Assembly (NCBI GenBank): GCA_947628185.1
Contig: CANQYW010000006.1
Location: forward strand, 1-64,000
Origin: an uncultured Oscillospiraceae bacterium
Lineage (GTDB): Bacteria; Bacillota; Clostridia; Oscillospirales; Oscillospiraceae
Reading direction: 5' to 3'
Length of the DNA: 64,000 bases
Made by a program: the position numbers and the translations under genes. Below are positions 8,165 through 17,523 of this stretch, in pieces; positions within the stretch are counted from its first letter, which is position 1, and every line of letters starts with the position of its first letter. The notes under the pieces are model-generated. The model was not told the DNA's origin, ran no database searches, and saw nothing but the letters and a program-made list of their open reading frames with translations.

Positions 8165-9988
8165 ATGAACTCAAGACAGAAAAAGACACTGGCACGCATA
8201 ATTGCCGCCGCGGTACTCCTTATCGCGGCGGTCCTGCTGCCGCTGGGGGGCCCTTGGAAACTCATAGCGTTCCTGGCGCCCTATCTCCTGGTTGGCGGAG
8301 ACGTGCTGTGGCGCTCCGTGGTGAACATATCCCACGGGGAGGTATTTGACGAGAACTTCCTCATGTCCATAGCCACGGTGGGCGCCATGTTCACGGCGGA
8401 GTACTCCGAGGGCGTGGCGGTGATGCTCCTCTACCAGATAGGCGAGCTCTTCCAGAGCGTGGCGGTGGGCAAGAGCCGCAAGTCCATAGCGGAGCTCATG
8501 GACATAAGGCCGGACCACGCAAACGTCCTGCGGGGCGGGGAGATAGTGTCCGTCACCCCGGACGAGGTGGAGCTGGGGGAGACGCTCATTATAAAGCCCG
8601 GCGAGCGGGTACCCCTGGACGCCGTCATATTGGAGGGCTCCGGCAGTGTTGACACCGCCGCCCTGACGGGTGAGTCCATGCCGGTGGACGTGGCGGCGGG
8701 TGACGAGGTGATGAGCGGCTCCATAAACTTAACTGGGCTCCTCCGGGCGCAAGTCAAGAGCGTCTACGCGGAGTCAACAGTCTCAAGGATACTGGAGCTC
8801 GCTGAGAACGCCGCCGACAGGAAGGCGAAGACCGAGGACTTCATAACGAAGTTCGCGAAATACTATACCCCCGCCGTGGTCCTGGGGGCGGCGCTTTTGG
8901 GCGTACTGCCGCCGCTCCTCCTCTCGGAGCCCTGGACGAAGTGGATACACAGGGCCCTCATATTCCTCGTGGTGTCCTGCCCCTGCGCCCTCGTTATATC
9001 GGTGCCGTTGAGTTTCTTCGGCGGGATAGGCGGCGCCTCAAAGCGGGGTATTTTGGTGAAGGGCTCCAACTACTTAGAGGCCCTATCAAAGGTGAAGACG
9101 GTGGTGTTTGATAAGACCGGCACTCTCACCCGTGGGACCTTCACCGTCTCGGCTGTCCACCCGGAGGGGATGGAGAGCGGGACGCTCATGGCCCTCGCGG
9201 CCTCGGCGGAGAGGTTCTCCACCCACCCCATAGCGAGAGCCGTTGTCCAGGGCGTCCCGGAGTGCCGGGAGCCGGAGGAGGCGGAGGAGGTAGCCGGCTG
9301 CGGCGTGAGGGCTGTCATTGGCGGCCTCGAGGTTTTAGCCGGAAATGGGCGGCTCATGGAGAGCCGGGGAGTGAAGTTCACGCCCTGCCGGGAGCCGGGC
9401 TCCGTAATATATGTGGCCGCCGGAGGCAAGTTCGCGGGCTCCATCGTGGTGACGGACGAGGTGAAACCGGACGCCCGGGAGGCGGTGGAGCGCCTGCACG
9501 CTATGGGCGTCAGCCACATAGCGATGCTCACCGGCGACACGGTGGAGAGCGCCGAGGCCGTGGGCCGGAAACTCGGCATAGACGAGATCTTGGGTAAGCT
9601 CCTGCCCGCCGGGAAGGTGGAGGCCGTGGAACGGCTGATACACGAGCGGGAGGGCGCCCTCGCCTTCGTGGGTGACGGAATAAACGACGCGCCGGTCCTC
9701 TCCCGGGCGGACGTGGGCATAGCCATGGGAGCCCTGGGCTCCGACGCCGCCATAGAGGCCGCGGACGTGGTGCTGATGGACGACGCCCCCTCCCGGGTGG
9801 CGGAGGCGATAGCCATATCGAAACGCACAGTGGGCATAGTCTGGCAGAACATAATCTTCGCGCTGGCGGTGAAGGCCGTCATACTCGTCCTCAGCGCCGT
9901 GGGTTACGCCGGTATGTGGCTGGCGGTGTTCGCGGACGTGGGCGTCGCGATGCTGGCCATCCTCAACGCCATGAGAACGATAAAATAA
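8165..9988 (+). CDS. zntA: Zn/Cd/Pb-exporting P1B-type ATPase
   Basis: A 607-residue membrane pump. It shows the phosphatase motif TGES, the transport motif SCPCALVIS in a membrane helix, the phosphorylation site DKTGTLT, and the hinge GDGINDAP. A DVG motif in the last membrane helix matches the aspartate found in Zn/Cd/Pb-type pumps. Several hydrophobic segments lie near the N-terminus, but no HMA domain precedes them; that domain is encoded 4 bp upstream. Expression should follow the SmtB-type repressor of the same operon. Zinc versus cadmium preference cannot be decided from sequence. Confidence 0.94.
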   Translation: MNSRQKKTLARIIAAAVLLIAAVLLPLGGPWKLIAFLAPYLLVGGDVLWRSVVNISHGEVFDENFLMSIATVGAMFTAEYSEGVAVMLLYQIGELFQSVAVGKSRKSIAELMDIRPDHANVLRGGEIVSVTPDEVELGETLIIKPGERVPLDAVILEGSGSVDTAALTGESMPVDVAAGDEVMSGSINLTGLLRAQVKSVYAESTVSRILELAENAADRKAKTEDFITKFAKYYTPAVVLGAALLGVLPPLLLSEPWTKWIHRALIFLVVSCPCALVISVPLSFFGGIGGASKRGILVKGSNYLEALSKVKTVVFDKTGTLTRGTFTVSAVHPEGMESGTLMALAASAERFSTHPIARAVVQGVPECREPEEAEEVAGCGVRAVIGGLEVLAGNGRLMESRGVKFTPCREPGSVIYVAAGGKFAGSIVVTDEVKPDAREAVERLHAMGVSHIAMLTGDTVESAEAVGRKLGIDEILGKLLPAGKVEAVERLIHEREGALAFVGDGINDAPVLSRADVGIAMGALGSDAAIEAADVVLMDDAPSRVAEAIAISKRTVGIVWQNIIFALAVKAVILVLSAVGYAGMWLAVFADVGVAMLAILNAMRTIK

Positions 9989-10010
9989 ACTAAATATCCA
10001 CACACCAAGA

Positions 10011-10040
10011 GCCCCGGAGACCGTCAAACGTCTCCGGGGC
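10011..10040 (+). terminator. terminator of the zinc efflux operon
   Basis: Perfect 11-bp stem GCCCCGGAGAC (10011-10021) with GTCTCCGGGGC (10030-10040), loop of eight, followed by CCTCGGCTTTT. Confidence 0.85.
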
Positions 10041-10090
10041 CCTCGGCTTTTAGGAGGAAAAACAGGAAGAATGAGTTGGAATAAGTTAAG

Positions 10091-11146
10091 TTAAGTCTCC
10101 GGTGGCGCACCCAGACTTGCGAGGGTGTAGGCCAGGGTGCCGAGACCCGGCACGTACTTCTGGTATACGACACCCTTGCGCCCCTCTTTCACCGAGACGC
10201 AGTTGTGGGTGGGGTCGGAGAGGGCCGCGTCGCAGGCGGAGAGCATACCCAGGACTGCGGAGGACTCAAGGTCCGTCACGAAGTGGCCTGGGAAGAGGTG
10301 GTCGAACTCCCCGAGGCGCTCCGCGAGCCGCGCCACGTTGCGGCGGAAGGCGGCGACGGTGGCAAACTCCTGGTAGGGGAGATAGGGCCGGGCGCCCGTT
10401 ATGCCCACGCGCATACTTATGAAGTCGTCCCCGCAGAATAGGTTCCTGGAGCGCTTATCGAGGAACGCCGCGTGGCCGGGGGTGTGGCCCCCCAGGTGGA
10501 TGAGCTCAATTTCATACCCGCCGCCCAGGTCCCAGGTGTACCCGTCCGGCACGCCGACTATCTCGTAGGGCTTAAATTTCACAATGTCGTCCCTGTCAAA
10601 TTCGGACCAGATGGGGGTGCCGTCGTCCTGGAAGAGGTAGTCCCATATGCGGCTGTCCTGACTCTGGAGGCTGGCGGCCTCGTACTCGTGGCAGTAGACC
10701 CTATCAAACTGGCAGTTGCCGTAGGAGTGGTCGTAGTGGCCGTGGGTGTTCACCACCAGGAGCTCCTTGTCCCCCACGAGCTCCCGGCAGAGGCCCCTGA
10801 GGTTGCCTATGCCGAAACTTGTGTCGATGAGCATGGCCCGCTCCGGGCCCTCGATGAGGTACATCCAGGAGTCGCCCATGCCGTCGGCGCTCTCGGTGAA
10901 TATGGCGTAGAGGTTATCCCGGAAACGGTAGACCTCCGCGTAGGGGTCCACGGCGTAGGTGGACTTTATCCCGCTGCTCTCCCGGAGGAGTTTCATGTAG
11001 GCCCAGCAGGTTTCGTCTATGGGCTCCGCCATATAGACGCGGCTGGACTTCACCTGGGAGCGGATGGGGAAGTTCTGGCGGGCCCGGGCGCTCTCCGGCA
11101 GCCTGACCCGCTCCTTTGAGAAAGCGCCGGTGTTGGCTTTGTTCAT
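10091..11146 (-). CDS. metallo-beta-lactamase-fold hydrolase
   Basis: A 351-residue cytosolic MBL-fold protein. The metal ligands are complete: THGHYDH (first motif), GGHTPGH, CGDD and PGH. An N-terminal extension of about 60 residues precedes the fold. The start at 11146 is favoured because GGAGG lies just before it; a slightly longer frame begins at 11158. It is the last gene of an operon with a double-MBL protein and a D-2-hydroxyacid dehydrogenase. The substrate is unknown; thioester or lactone hydrolysis in a 2-hydroxyacid pathway is speculation. Confidence 0.85.
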   Translation of the reverse strand: MNKANTGAFSKERVRLPESARARQNFPIRSQVKSSRVYMAEPIDETCWAYMKLLRESSGIKSTYAVDPYAEVYRFRDNLYAIFTESADGMGDSWMYLIEGPERAMLIDTSFGIGNLRGLCRELVGDKELLVVNTHGHYDHSYGNCQFDRVYCHEYEAASLQSQDSRIWDYLFQDDGTPIWSEFDRDDIVKFKPYEIVGVPDGYTWDLGGGYEIELIHLGGHTPGHAAFLDKRSRNLFCGDDFISMRVGITGARPYLPYQEFATVAAFRRNVARLAERLGEFDHLFPGHFVTDLESSAVLGMLSACDAALSDPTHNCVSVKEGRKGVVYQKYVPGLGTLAYTLASLGAPPET

Positions 11147-11167
11147 ATCTGCCTCCATTTCTAAGAC

Positions 11168-12886
11168 TCAAAGCGTGGAGGTGTTGTAGACCACGCAGCA
11201 GTTGCCGTGGTAGTGCATCTTTATGTTGGGGTTGTGGAAAGCGCCTATGTGCTGCTGAATGGCCTCGCCCTGGGGGTCCCCGTAGGTCTGGCCGCTGGCT
11301 ATCTCAAGGCAGGCGGCCTGGATATTTCTGGGCACGCGCATGGCGTGGGGGCGGTTCAGGTGGGCTGAGAAGGTGACGGTGTCCGGGGCGACACGGTTAA
11401 TGAAACGCTCGATCATGTCAACGTACTCCACGAGCCCCTTGCGGCTCATGGACTTTAAGTGCGTGTCCACGTTCATGGCGTCGCCGGTGAAACAGACCTT
11501 CTCCTGGGCGCAGTAGTAGGCCATATGACCGGCGGAGTGGCCGGGGGTGAATATGCACTCCACGTCGAGCCCGCCCAGATGGAAGACGTCGCCGTCGGTT
11601 ATCTCCTTCACGTCCTCGGGGTAGAGGGGATCCAGCATGTTCTGGACGGTGTACTCGGCAAATTCGGTGCTGTAGTTGGAGAAGGGCTGGGCGTCGATGT
11701 ACCGTTTCTCACGGGACATGGGGAGCTTGGCCCGGTCGTTCTTGTGCATGTACACCTCGTCAAAGAGTGTGGCCGCGCCGCCGTGGTCGATGCCTATGTG
11801 GGTCATGGCGCAGAGCATCGGCTTGCCGGTACCGGCGAAACTTTCGATGTACCGGCGGAGCTTGTTGTCGATGCCGTGGCCGGAGTCTATGACGAGTATC
11901 TTCTCGTCCCCGATGAACACCATGAGCGTTATGCGGTTGACGGTGGAGTAGTTTATGGTGACGGTGTAGACCCGGGGGCTCCACTGCTCGTGGCTGTAGT
12001 AGCAGACGTCGTTCACCGCCACGGGTGTGTTCTTCCCGTCCAGGAGACTGCGGTTATAGACGATGCAGGTGTTGTTTACATAGTGGCCGCGGATGTTGCG
12101 GTCGTTCTTCCGGGAGTGGAATATACCCTCCGCCGGGGGGTCGTGGTCCACGTCGCCTGCTATGAGGTCGTCGCATACTTTAACGAGGTTCTTCGCCACG
12201 TCTATAGTCATGGGCATGGGCAGATGGGCGGGGTAGAGGGTGACGCCCGGGTCCACCCGGGATATGAAGTTCTCCATCACCTTCTTGTAGGCGCGGAAAC
12301 CCTCGGTGGTGAGGCGCTTTAAGTGTACGTCGGTGTTTATGGCGTCGCCGGTGAAACAGTAGTTCTCCTCCCGGTTGTAGAAGGCCATGGAGCCCTCGGA
12401 GTGGCCGGGCACGGCTATGGCCTCTATCTTCACGCCGCCCAGATCAAAGATGTCCCCGTCCTTTATGTCCCGAAACTCCACCCGGTTGTCCTTTATCATG
12501 TGCTCCTTGCAGTAGTTGGAGACCAGGTTGCTCTCAAGGCTGAAGTCCACCACGTCGCAGTAGCGGCGGATGGGGTCAAAGGGGTCCATCTTGCCGGGGC
12601 CGAAGTCCTTCAGACTGCAATATGCCTCGTCAAAGAGGCAGGCGCTGCCCACGTGGTCGAGATGTCCGTGGGTGCAGACGCATATGATGGGCTTGTCCGT
12701 CCCCACGAGCCCCTCTATGTACCGGCGCAGCTCGCCGTGCATCCCGAGGCCCGAGTCTATGACCATCACCTTCTCGTCCCCGATGACGCACCCGATGGTG
12801 AACCTGTGGACCATTGAGTAGCCCTCTGTGAGGATGAAGAGCCTATCGGAGAACTGCTCGTGACTGAGAAAACTCATGTATGCCAT
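11168..12886 (-). CDS. tandem metallo-beta-lactamase-fold protein (two fused MBL domains)
   Basis: A 572-residue protein built of two homologous MBL halves, about 1-285 and 293-572. Both open with an SHEQ-x-S element and end with an x-CCVVYN/TCIVYN strand. The first half has intact ligands H73, H75, D77, H78, H162, D181 and H221. In the second half the motif reads THIGIDH, so the second histidine is replaced by glycine (G365); H363, D367, H368, H450, D469 and H509 remain. An internal duplication with one changed metal site is therefore likely. The start at 12886 follows AAGGAG. It lies between the hydroxyacid dehydrogenase and the single MBL gene. Confidence 0.85.
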   Translation of the reverse strand: MAYMSFLSHEQFSDRLFILTEGYSMVHRFTIGCVIGDEKVMVIDSGLGMHGELRRYIEGLVGTDKPIICVCTHGHLDHVGSACLFDEAYCSLKDFGPGKMDPFDPIRRYCDVVDFSLESNLVSNYCKEHMIKDNRVEFRDIKDGDIFDLGGVKIEAIAVPGHSEGSMAFYNREENYCFTGDAINTDVHLKRLTTEGFRAYKKVMENFISRVDPGVTLYPAHLPMPMTIDVAKNLVKVCDDLIAGDVDHDPPAEGIFHSRKNDRNIRGHYVNNTCIVYNRSLLDGKNTPVAVNDVCYYSHEQWSPRVYTVTINYSTVNRITLMVFIGDEKILVIDSGHGIDNKLRRYIESFAGTGKPMLCAMTHIGIDHGGAATLFDEVYMHKNDRAKLPMSREKRYIDAQPFSNYSTEFAEYTVQNMLDPLYPEDVKEITDGDVFHLGGLDVECIFTPGHSAGHMAYYCAQEKVCFTGDAMNVDTHLKSMSRKGLVEYVDMIERFINRVAPDTVTFSAHLNRPHAMRVPRNIQAACLEIASGQTYGDPQGEAIQQHIGAFHNPNIKMHYHGNCCVVYNTSTL

Positions 12887-12928
12887 AATAGACGCTCCTT
12901 ATCTATAAAATTACGGATAAATGTTGAA

Positions 12929-13891
12929 TTACTGGGCCCTCTCAGGGGAGTTTAGTGCGAAACGCGGCGCCTTGCCGCCGTAAAAGTCCAGAATATTCGT
13001 AAGGCAGTCCCGCTGGGTGCGGAGCCGGGCGTCCTGGGTGTTGCCGGCGCAGTGGGGCGTCGCCACCACGTTCTCCAGGAGCATCAGGGGGTTGTGGGGC
13101 CGTATGGGCTCCTCCTCAAATACGTCTATGCCCGCCCCGGCTATGGTCCCGTCCCTGAGGGCGGCAAATAGTGCCGCCTCGTCCACGACGGAGCCTCTCG
13201 CGACATTTATTAGTATGGCGGTGGGTTTCATGAGGGCGAGCTCCCCCGCGCCTATCATGTGCCGGGTGGAGTCGCCACCGGCCACGTGGAGCGTTATTAT
13301 ATCGGCCTTTCCCAGAAGGTCCTCAAGAGAGCTCTCGAGTTTCACATATGGGGGAAGTCTCCCGGGGTCCGCGTAGGGGTCAAAGCCGGCTATCTCCATG
13401 CCGAAGGCGCGGGCCAGCTCCGCCACCCGGCGGCCTATGTTGCCCAGCCCCACGACGCCCAGCACCTTCCCGTAGAGCTCACTGCCCTCGTACCGCTCCC
13501 GGCACCAGAAGTCCGGGTACTCGTGCCTTAAATAGAGGGATATGGGGTAGACCTTCTTCGAGACGGCCAGCATAAGCATCAGCGCGTGCTCGGCCACGGA
13601 TATGTAGTTCGTCATGGGGGTGTTGGCCACATAGATCCCGCGCCGGGTACACTCCGGCACGTCTATGCGGTCGTACCCCACGCCGGACTTCACTATGAGG
13701 CGCAGCTCCGGCGCTTTGTCCAGGAGCGCGCTGTCCACCGTCACCTTGCCGCCGGGCAGAAGTACCCGGCACCGGGAGAGATGTTCCTCCCGGGGAGTGC
13801 CGTCGCCCACGGTGACGTCAAAACCCTGCTCCTCCAGGCCGCGCCTCAGGAGCTCGCCGTGGTCCCGGACTATGTACACAGTCTTTTCCAT
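12929..13891 (-). CDS. D-isomer-specific 2-hydroxyacid dehydrogenase
   Basis: A 320-residue NAD(P)-dependent oxidoreductase interconverting 2-oxoacids and D-2-hydroxyacids. The dinucleotide site is GLGNIG, followed by an aspartate in GFDPYAD that favours NAD. Catalytic residues of the family are visible: arginine in NVARGSVV, glutamate in FEEEP and histidine in TPHCAG. It resembles phosphoglycerate- or hydroxypyruvate-type members, but the substrate cannot be fixed. It is the first gene of the three-gene operon with two MBL proteins, which hints at a small pathway where a product is hydrolysed. Confidence 0.9.
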   Translation of the reverse strand: MEKTVYIVRDHGELLRRGLEEQGFDVTVGDGTPREEHLSRCRVLLPGGKVTVDSALLDKAPELRLIVKSGVGYDRIDVPECTRRGIYVANTPMTNYISVAEHALMLMLAVSKKVYPISLYLRHEYPDFWCRERYEGSELYGKVLGVVGLGNIGRRVAELARAFGMEIAGFDPYADPGRLPPYVKLESSLEDLLGKADIITLHVAGGDSTRHMIGAGELALMKPTAILINVARGSVVDEAALFAALRDGTIAGAGIDVFEEEPIRPHNPLMLLENVVATPHCAGNTQDARLRTQRDCLTNILDFYGGKAPRFALNSPERAQ

Positions 13892-13987
13892 GAGATCTCA
13901 CCCCAAACTTTAACTTGGTACCATTATATCACATTTGTAACTATGTTGCAACAAAAAGATATAAGAATAACAAAAGAAATTTTTCAG

Positions 13988-14031
13988 AAAAAAGCGGACC
14001 GGCCGCCCCATGTTCAGGGGCGCCGGTCCGC
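13988..14031 (-). terminator. terminator of the adhE/kinase operon
   Basis: GCGGACCGGC (13994-14003) pairs with GCCGGTCCGC (14022-14031), with further GCCCC/GGGGC pairing inside. On the minus strand six T residues follow directly (complement of 13988-13993). It closes the unit ending at 14054. Confidence 0.92.
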
Positions 14032-14053
14032 GCAGGTATATTATTTAGGTGAC

Positions 14054-14803
14054 TCACTGGTAGTCCACGACGCTGACCCAGCTCAAAAGGAGTTCCCGCT
14101 CCTTCTCGTTGCCCTTCACGGACTGGGAGGCCGCCACGATGGGCATCCACTTTTGGACGTACTGTTTCTTGGTGTCGCTCTTGCGGCAGAAGAGGTCAAG
14201 GTACTTCTCGGCGCTCTCGGTGTCGCCCTGGAGCCAGAAGAGGAGGTAGGTCCTTGCGGCGTCGGCGCTGGCGTTGCCCTGGGTGACGTGGGACCAGTCG
14301 AGGATATAGGCCCGGCCATCGGGGGTTATCACGATGTTGGAGGGGCAGAAGTCGCCGTGGCAGACGTGGGTGTGGTTGGGCATGGCCTCCAGGCGCGTGT
14401 GGAGGTCATAGCGGGTGGTGGCGTCGAGTTTCGTGGCGCTGATCTTCCTGTTCATCTTCTCCTTCAGGCGGTTGAGCATGGGGCAGGTCTTGGCCTGGAC
14501 CTGGAGCTGGAGGTCCACCATGAGGGAGAGGTATTCGTCCTTCCGGCTGGGGTCCTCCCGCATGAGCTGGGAGAGCGTCTTCCCCTCCACGTACTCGTAG
14601 ACTATCGCCCACTCGCCCTCCACCATGGTGACGGCCAGGAGTTTGGGGACGGGGAGACCCGTCTCCTCCACCCGGGCGAGATTCAGGGCCTCATTCAGGA
14701 TGTCCGCCTTGGAGAAACCCTCATGGAAGACCTTTATGCACTTATCGCCGTCCCGGTAGACGGTCTTATTGGTCCTGACGGCTATCACGTTTGAAAGATC
14801 CAT
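14054..14803 (-). CDS. aminoglycoside-phosphotransferase-like kinase (TIGR02172-type)
   Basis: A 249-residue protein with the APH/choline kinase fold. The nucleotide-binding lysine is in KCIKVFHEG. The catalytic loop is HVCHGDFCPSNIVI and the metal aspartate is in ILDWSHVTQG. The TIGR02172 family is common in gut Clostridia and its substrate is unknown, so drug resistance should not be assumed. It follows adhE by 17 bp in the same transcript and ends at a strong terminator. Confidence 0.82.
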   Translation of the reverse strand: MDLSNVIAVRTNKTVYRDGDKCIKVFHEGFSKADILNEALNLARVEETGLPVPKLLAVTMVEGEWAIVYEYVEGKTLSQLMREDPSRKDEYLSLMVDLQLQVQAKTCPMLNRLKEKMNRKISATKLDATTRYDLHTRLEAMPNHTHVCHGDFCPSNIVITPDGRAYILDWSHVTQGNASADAARTYLLFWLQGDTESAEKYLDLFCRKSDTKKQYVQKWMPIVAASQSVKGNEKERELLLSWVSVVDYQ

Positions 14804-14820
14804 AGTTCTCCTCCTTATTC

Positions 14821-17475
14821 TCAGTTGTCCTCATGCCGGAGCTGTGAGTCGTCCGGCACGGCGGTCTCGGTGAATTTGTCGCCGTAGTAGGCGTCAAGGT
14901 ACATCTGGCGTATCTCCCGCATGAGGGGGTAGCGGGGGTTCGCGCCGGTGCACTGGTCGTCGAACGCCTGCTCGGTCATGTCGTCCAGGCGCGCCAGGAA
15001 GTCGGCCTCGTCGGGGACGTAGTCGCGGATGGTGGGCTTTATGCCGATCTTCACTTTCAGCTCGTCGATGGCGGCGATGAGGTTCTCAAGTTTCTCCTGA
15101 TCGCTCTCCCCGCCAAGTCCCAGGTAGTCCGCGATCTCCGCGTAGCGGGCGAGGGTGTGGGGGTGGCCGTACTGGGGGAATGTGCCCATCTTGGCGGGCG
15201 TCTCGGCGGCGTTAAAGCGGAGGACCTCGTCTATCATGAGGGCGTTGGCGACGCCGTGGGGCAGGTGGTGGAAGGCGCCCAATTTGTGGGCCATGGAGTG
15301 GCAGACGCCAAGGAAGGCGTTGGCAAAGGCCATACCGGCCATTGTGGCGGCGTTTGCCATCTTCTCCCGGGCCTCGGGGTCGCCCTCACCGTTCTCATAT
15401 GCCCTGGGCAGGTACTCAAATATCACCTTGAGGGCCCGGAGGGCCAGGCCGTCGGTGTAGTCCGTGGCCATCATGGAGGCGTATGCCTCCAGCGCGTGGG
15501 TGACGGCGTCAATGCCGGAGGCCGCCGTGAGGCCCCGGGGGGCGGTCATGTGGAGGTCGGTATCAACTATTGCCATGTCCGGCAGGAGCTCGTAGTCCGC
15601 CAGAGGATACTTCACGCCGGTGCGCTCGTCTGTTATGACGGCGAAGGGCGTCACCTCGCTGCCAGTCCCGGCGGAGGTGGGGATGGCGATGAAGTACGCC
15701 TTCTCGCCCATCTTGGGGAAGGTGTAGATGCGCTTGCGGATGTCGGAGAAACGCATGGCCATATCCATGAAGTCCGCCTCGGGGTGCTCGTAGAGGACCC
15801 ACATTATCTTGCCGGCGTCCATGGCGGAGCCGCCGCCCAGGGCGATTATGACGTCCGGCTCAAAGAGCCGCATCTGCTCCGCCCCGGCAACGGCGCAGCT
15901 CAGGGTGGGGTCGGGGGCCACGTCAAAGAATGTGGCGTGCTGTATGCCCAGCTCGTCGAGTTTATCAGTTATCGCTTTTGTATAGCCGCTGTGGTAGAGG
16001 AAGGAATCCGTCACGATGAACGCCCGGCGCTTGCCCATGACGGTTTTAAGCTCATTGAGAGCCACCGGGAGGCAGCCCCTCTTTAAATATATCTTCTCAG
16101 GCGCGCGGAACCAGAGCATGTTCTCTCTCCTCTCTGCAACGGTCTTGATGTTCAAAAGGTGCTTGACGCCCACGTTCTCCGAGACGGAGTTCCCGCCCCA
16201 GGAGCCGCAGCCCAGGGTGAGGGAGGGGGTGAGCTTGAAGTTGTAGAGGTCACCTATGCCGCCCTGGGAGGAGGGGGTGTTCACAAGTATCCGGCAGGTC
16301 TTCATCCGGGAGGCGAACTCGGCAAGCTTCTTCTCCTCCGTGAGGGCGTTTAGATATATGGAGGAGGTGTGCCCGTAGCCGCCGTCGGCAATCAGCCGCT
16401 CCGCCTTCGTAAAGGCGTCCTCGATGTCCCGGGCTTTGTACATAGCGAGCACCGGCGAGAGTTTCTCGTGGGCGAACTCCTCGGAGAGCTCCACGCTCTC
16501 CACCTCGCCAATTAGTATCTTCGTGCCCTCGGGGACCGAGACGCCCGCCAGCTCCGCTATCCTGTGGGCGCTCTGGCCCACGATCTTTGAGTTGAGGCCG
16601 CCGTTTATGATGATGGTCTTTCGCACAAGGTCCCTCTCCCGGGGGTCCAGGAAGTAACAGCCACGGCGGGCGAACTCCCGTTTCACCGCCTCGTAGACTC
16701 CCTCCAGCACTATGACAGACTGCTCGGAGGCGCATATCATGCCGTTATCGAAGGTCTTGGAGTGGATTATGGAGTTCACGGCGAGGAGAATGTCCGCCGT
16801 GTCGTCAATTATCGCCGGGGTGTTCCCGGCGCCCACGCCCAGGGCAGGTTTCCCGGAGGAGTAGGCCGCCTTAACCATCCCGGGGCCGCCGGTGGCGAGG
16901 ATGAGGTCGGACTCGCGCATGAGGGTGTTCGTCATCTCAAGGCTCGGCACGTCTATCCAGCCGATTATGCCCTCCGGCGCTCCGGCCTCCACCGCCGCCT
17001 CCAGGACCACCCGCGCCGCCGCGATGGTGGACATCTTCGCCCTGGGGTGGGGGCTTATTATCATGCCGTTTCTCGTCTTGAGGGCGATGAGTGTCTTAAA
17101 AATTGCGGTGGAGGTGGGGTTCGTGGTGGGTATCACCGCCCCCACAAGGCCGATGGGCTCCGCTATCCGCTTTATGCCGTAGGCCCGGTCCTCCTCTATT
17201 ACGCCGCAGGTCTTCGTGTCCCGGTAGGCGTTGTAGATGTACTCGGCGGCGTAGTGGTTCTTGATGACCTTGTCCTCCACCACGCCCATGCCCGTCTCCT
17301 CCACCGCCAGTTTCGCCAGGGGTATCCTCGCCTTATCGGCGGCGGTGGCGGCGGCCAGGAATATCCTGTCCACCTGCTCCTGGGTGTAGGTGGCGTACTC
17401 CCGCTGCGCCACCCTCACGCGGGCTATGGCCGCCTCCAGCGCCGGTACGCTGTCTACAGTCTCGTACTCTATCAT
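14821..17475 (-). CDS. adhE: bifunctional acetaldehyde-CoA/alcohol dehydrogenase
   Basis: An 884-residue fermentative enzyme that reduces acetyl-CoA to acetaldehyde and then ethanol, re-oxidising two NADH. The N-terminal aldehyde dehydrogenase half has its nucleophilic cysteine near residue 247 in MICASEQ. The C-terminal iron-dependent alcohol dehydrogenase half has GGGSAMDAGK for NADH and iron ligands in DAVTHALEAY and HSMAHKLGAFHHLPHG. AdhE usually assembles into long filaments (spirosomes). The start at 17475 follows AAGGAGG; ten extra in-frame residues upstream are unlikely to be used. A Rex-type palindrome about 50 bp upstream predicts NADH/NAD control. Confidence 0.96.
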   Translation of the reverse strand: MIEYETVDSVPALEAAIARVRVAQREYATYTQEQVDRIFLAAATAADKARIPLAKLAVEETGMGVVEDKVIKNHYAAEYIYNAYRDTKTCGVIEEDRAYGIKRIAEPIGLVGAVIPTTNPTSTAIFKTLIALKTRNGMIISPHPRAKMSTIAAARVVLEAAVEAGAPEGIIGWIDVPSLEMTNTLMRESDLILATGGPGMVKAAYSSGKPALGVGAGNTPAIIDDTADILLAVNSIIHSKTFDNGMICASEQSVIVLEGVYEAVKREFARRGCYFLDPRERDLVRKTIIINGGLNSKIVGQSAHRIAELAGVSVPEGTKILIGEVESVELSEEFAHEKLSPVLAMYKARDIEDAFTKAERLIADGGYGHTSSIYLNALTEEKKLAEFASRMKTCRILVNTPSSQGGIGDLYNFKLTPSLTLGCGSWGGNSVSENVGVKHLLNIKTVAERRENMLWFRAPEKIYLKRGCLPVALNELKTVMGKRRAFIVTDSFLYHSGYTKAITDKLDELGIQHATFFDVAPDPTLSCAVAGAEQMRLFEPDVIIALGGGSAMDAGKIMWVLYEHPEADFMDMAMRFSDIRKRIYTFPKMGEKAYFIAIPTSAGTGSEVTPFAVITDERTGVKYPLADYELLPDMAIVDTDLHMTAPRGLTAASGIDAVTHALEAYASMMATDYTDGLALRALKVIFEYLPRAYENGEGDPEAREKMANAATMAGMAFANAFLGVCHSMAHKLGAFHHLPHGVANALMIDEVLRFNAAETPAKMGTFPQYGHPHTLARYAEIADYLGLGGESDQEKLENLIAAIDELKVKIGIKPTIRDYVPDEADFLARLDDMTEQAFDDQCTGANPRYPLMREIRQMYLDAYYGDKFTETAVPDDSQLRHEDN

Positions 17476-17523
17476 GGTCTGTCCTCCTTGAATGGATGTC
17501 AGCATTATTAGTATCTCCCGTTT

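Noticed and set aside
14054-14803. Aminoglycoside resistance gene
   Set aside because: The fold is APH-like, but the TIGR02172-type sequence and operon with adhE do not support antibiotic modification.
10472-17511. Long plus-strand open frames opposite the MBL, hydroxyacid dehydrogenase and AdhE genes
   Set aside because: They are rich in Gly, Val, His and Ala, have no ribosome binding sites or family motifs, and lie exactly opposite well-supported genes. High GC leaves antisense frames open.
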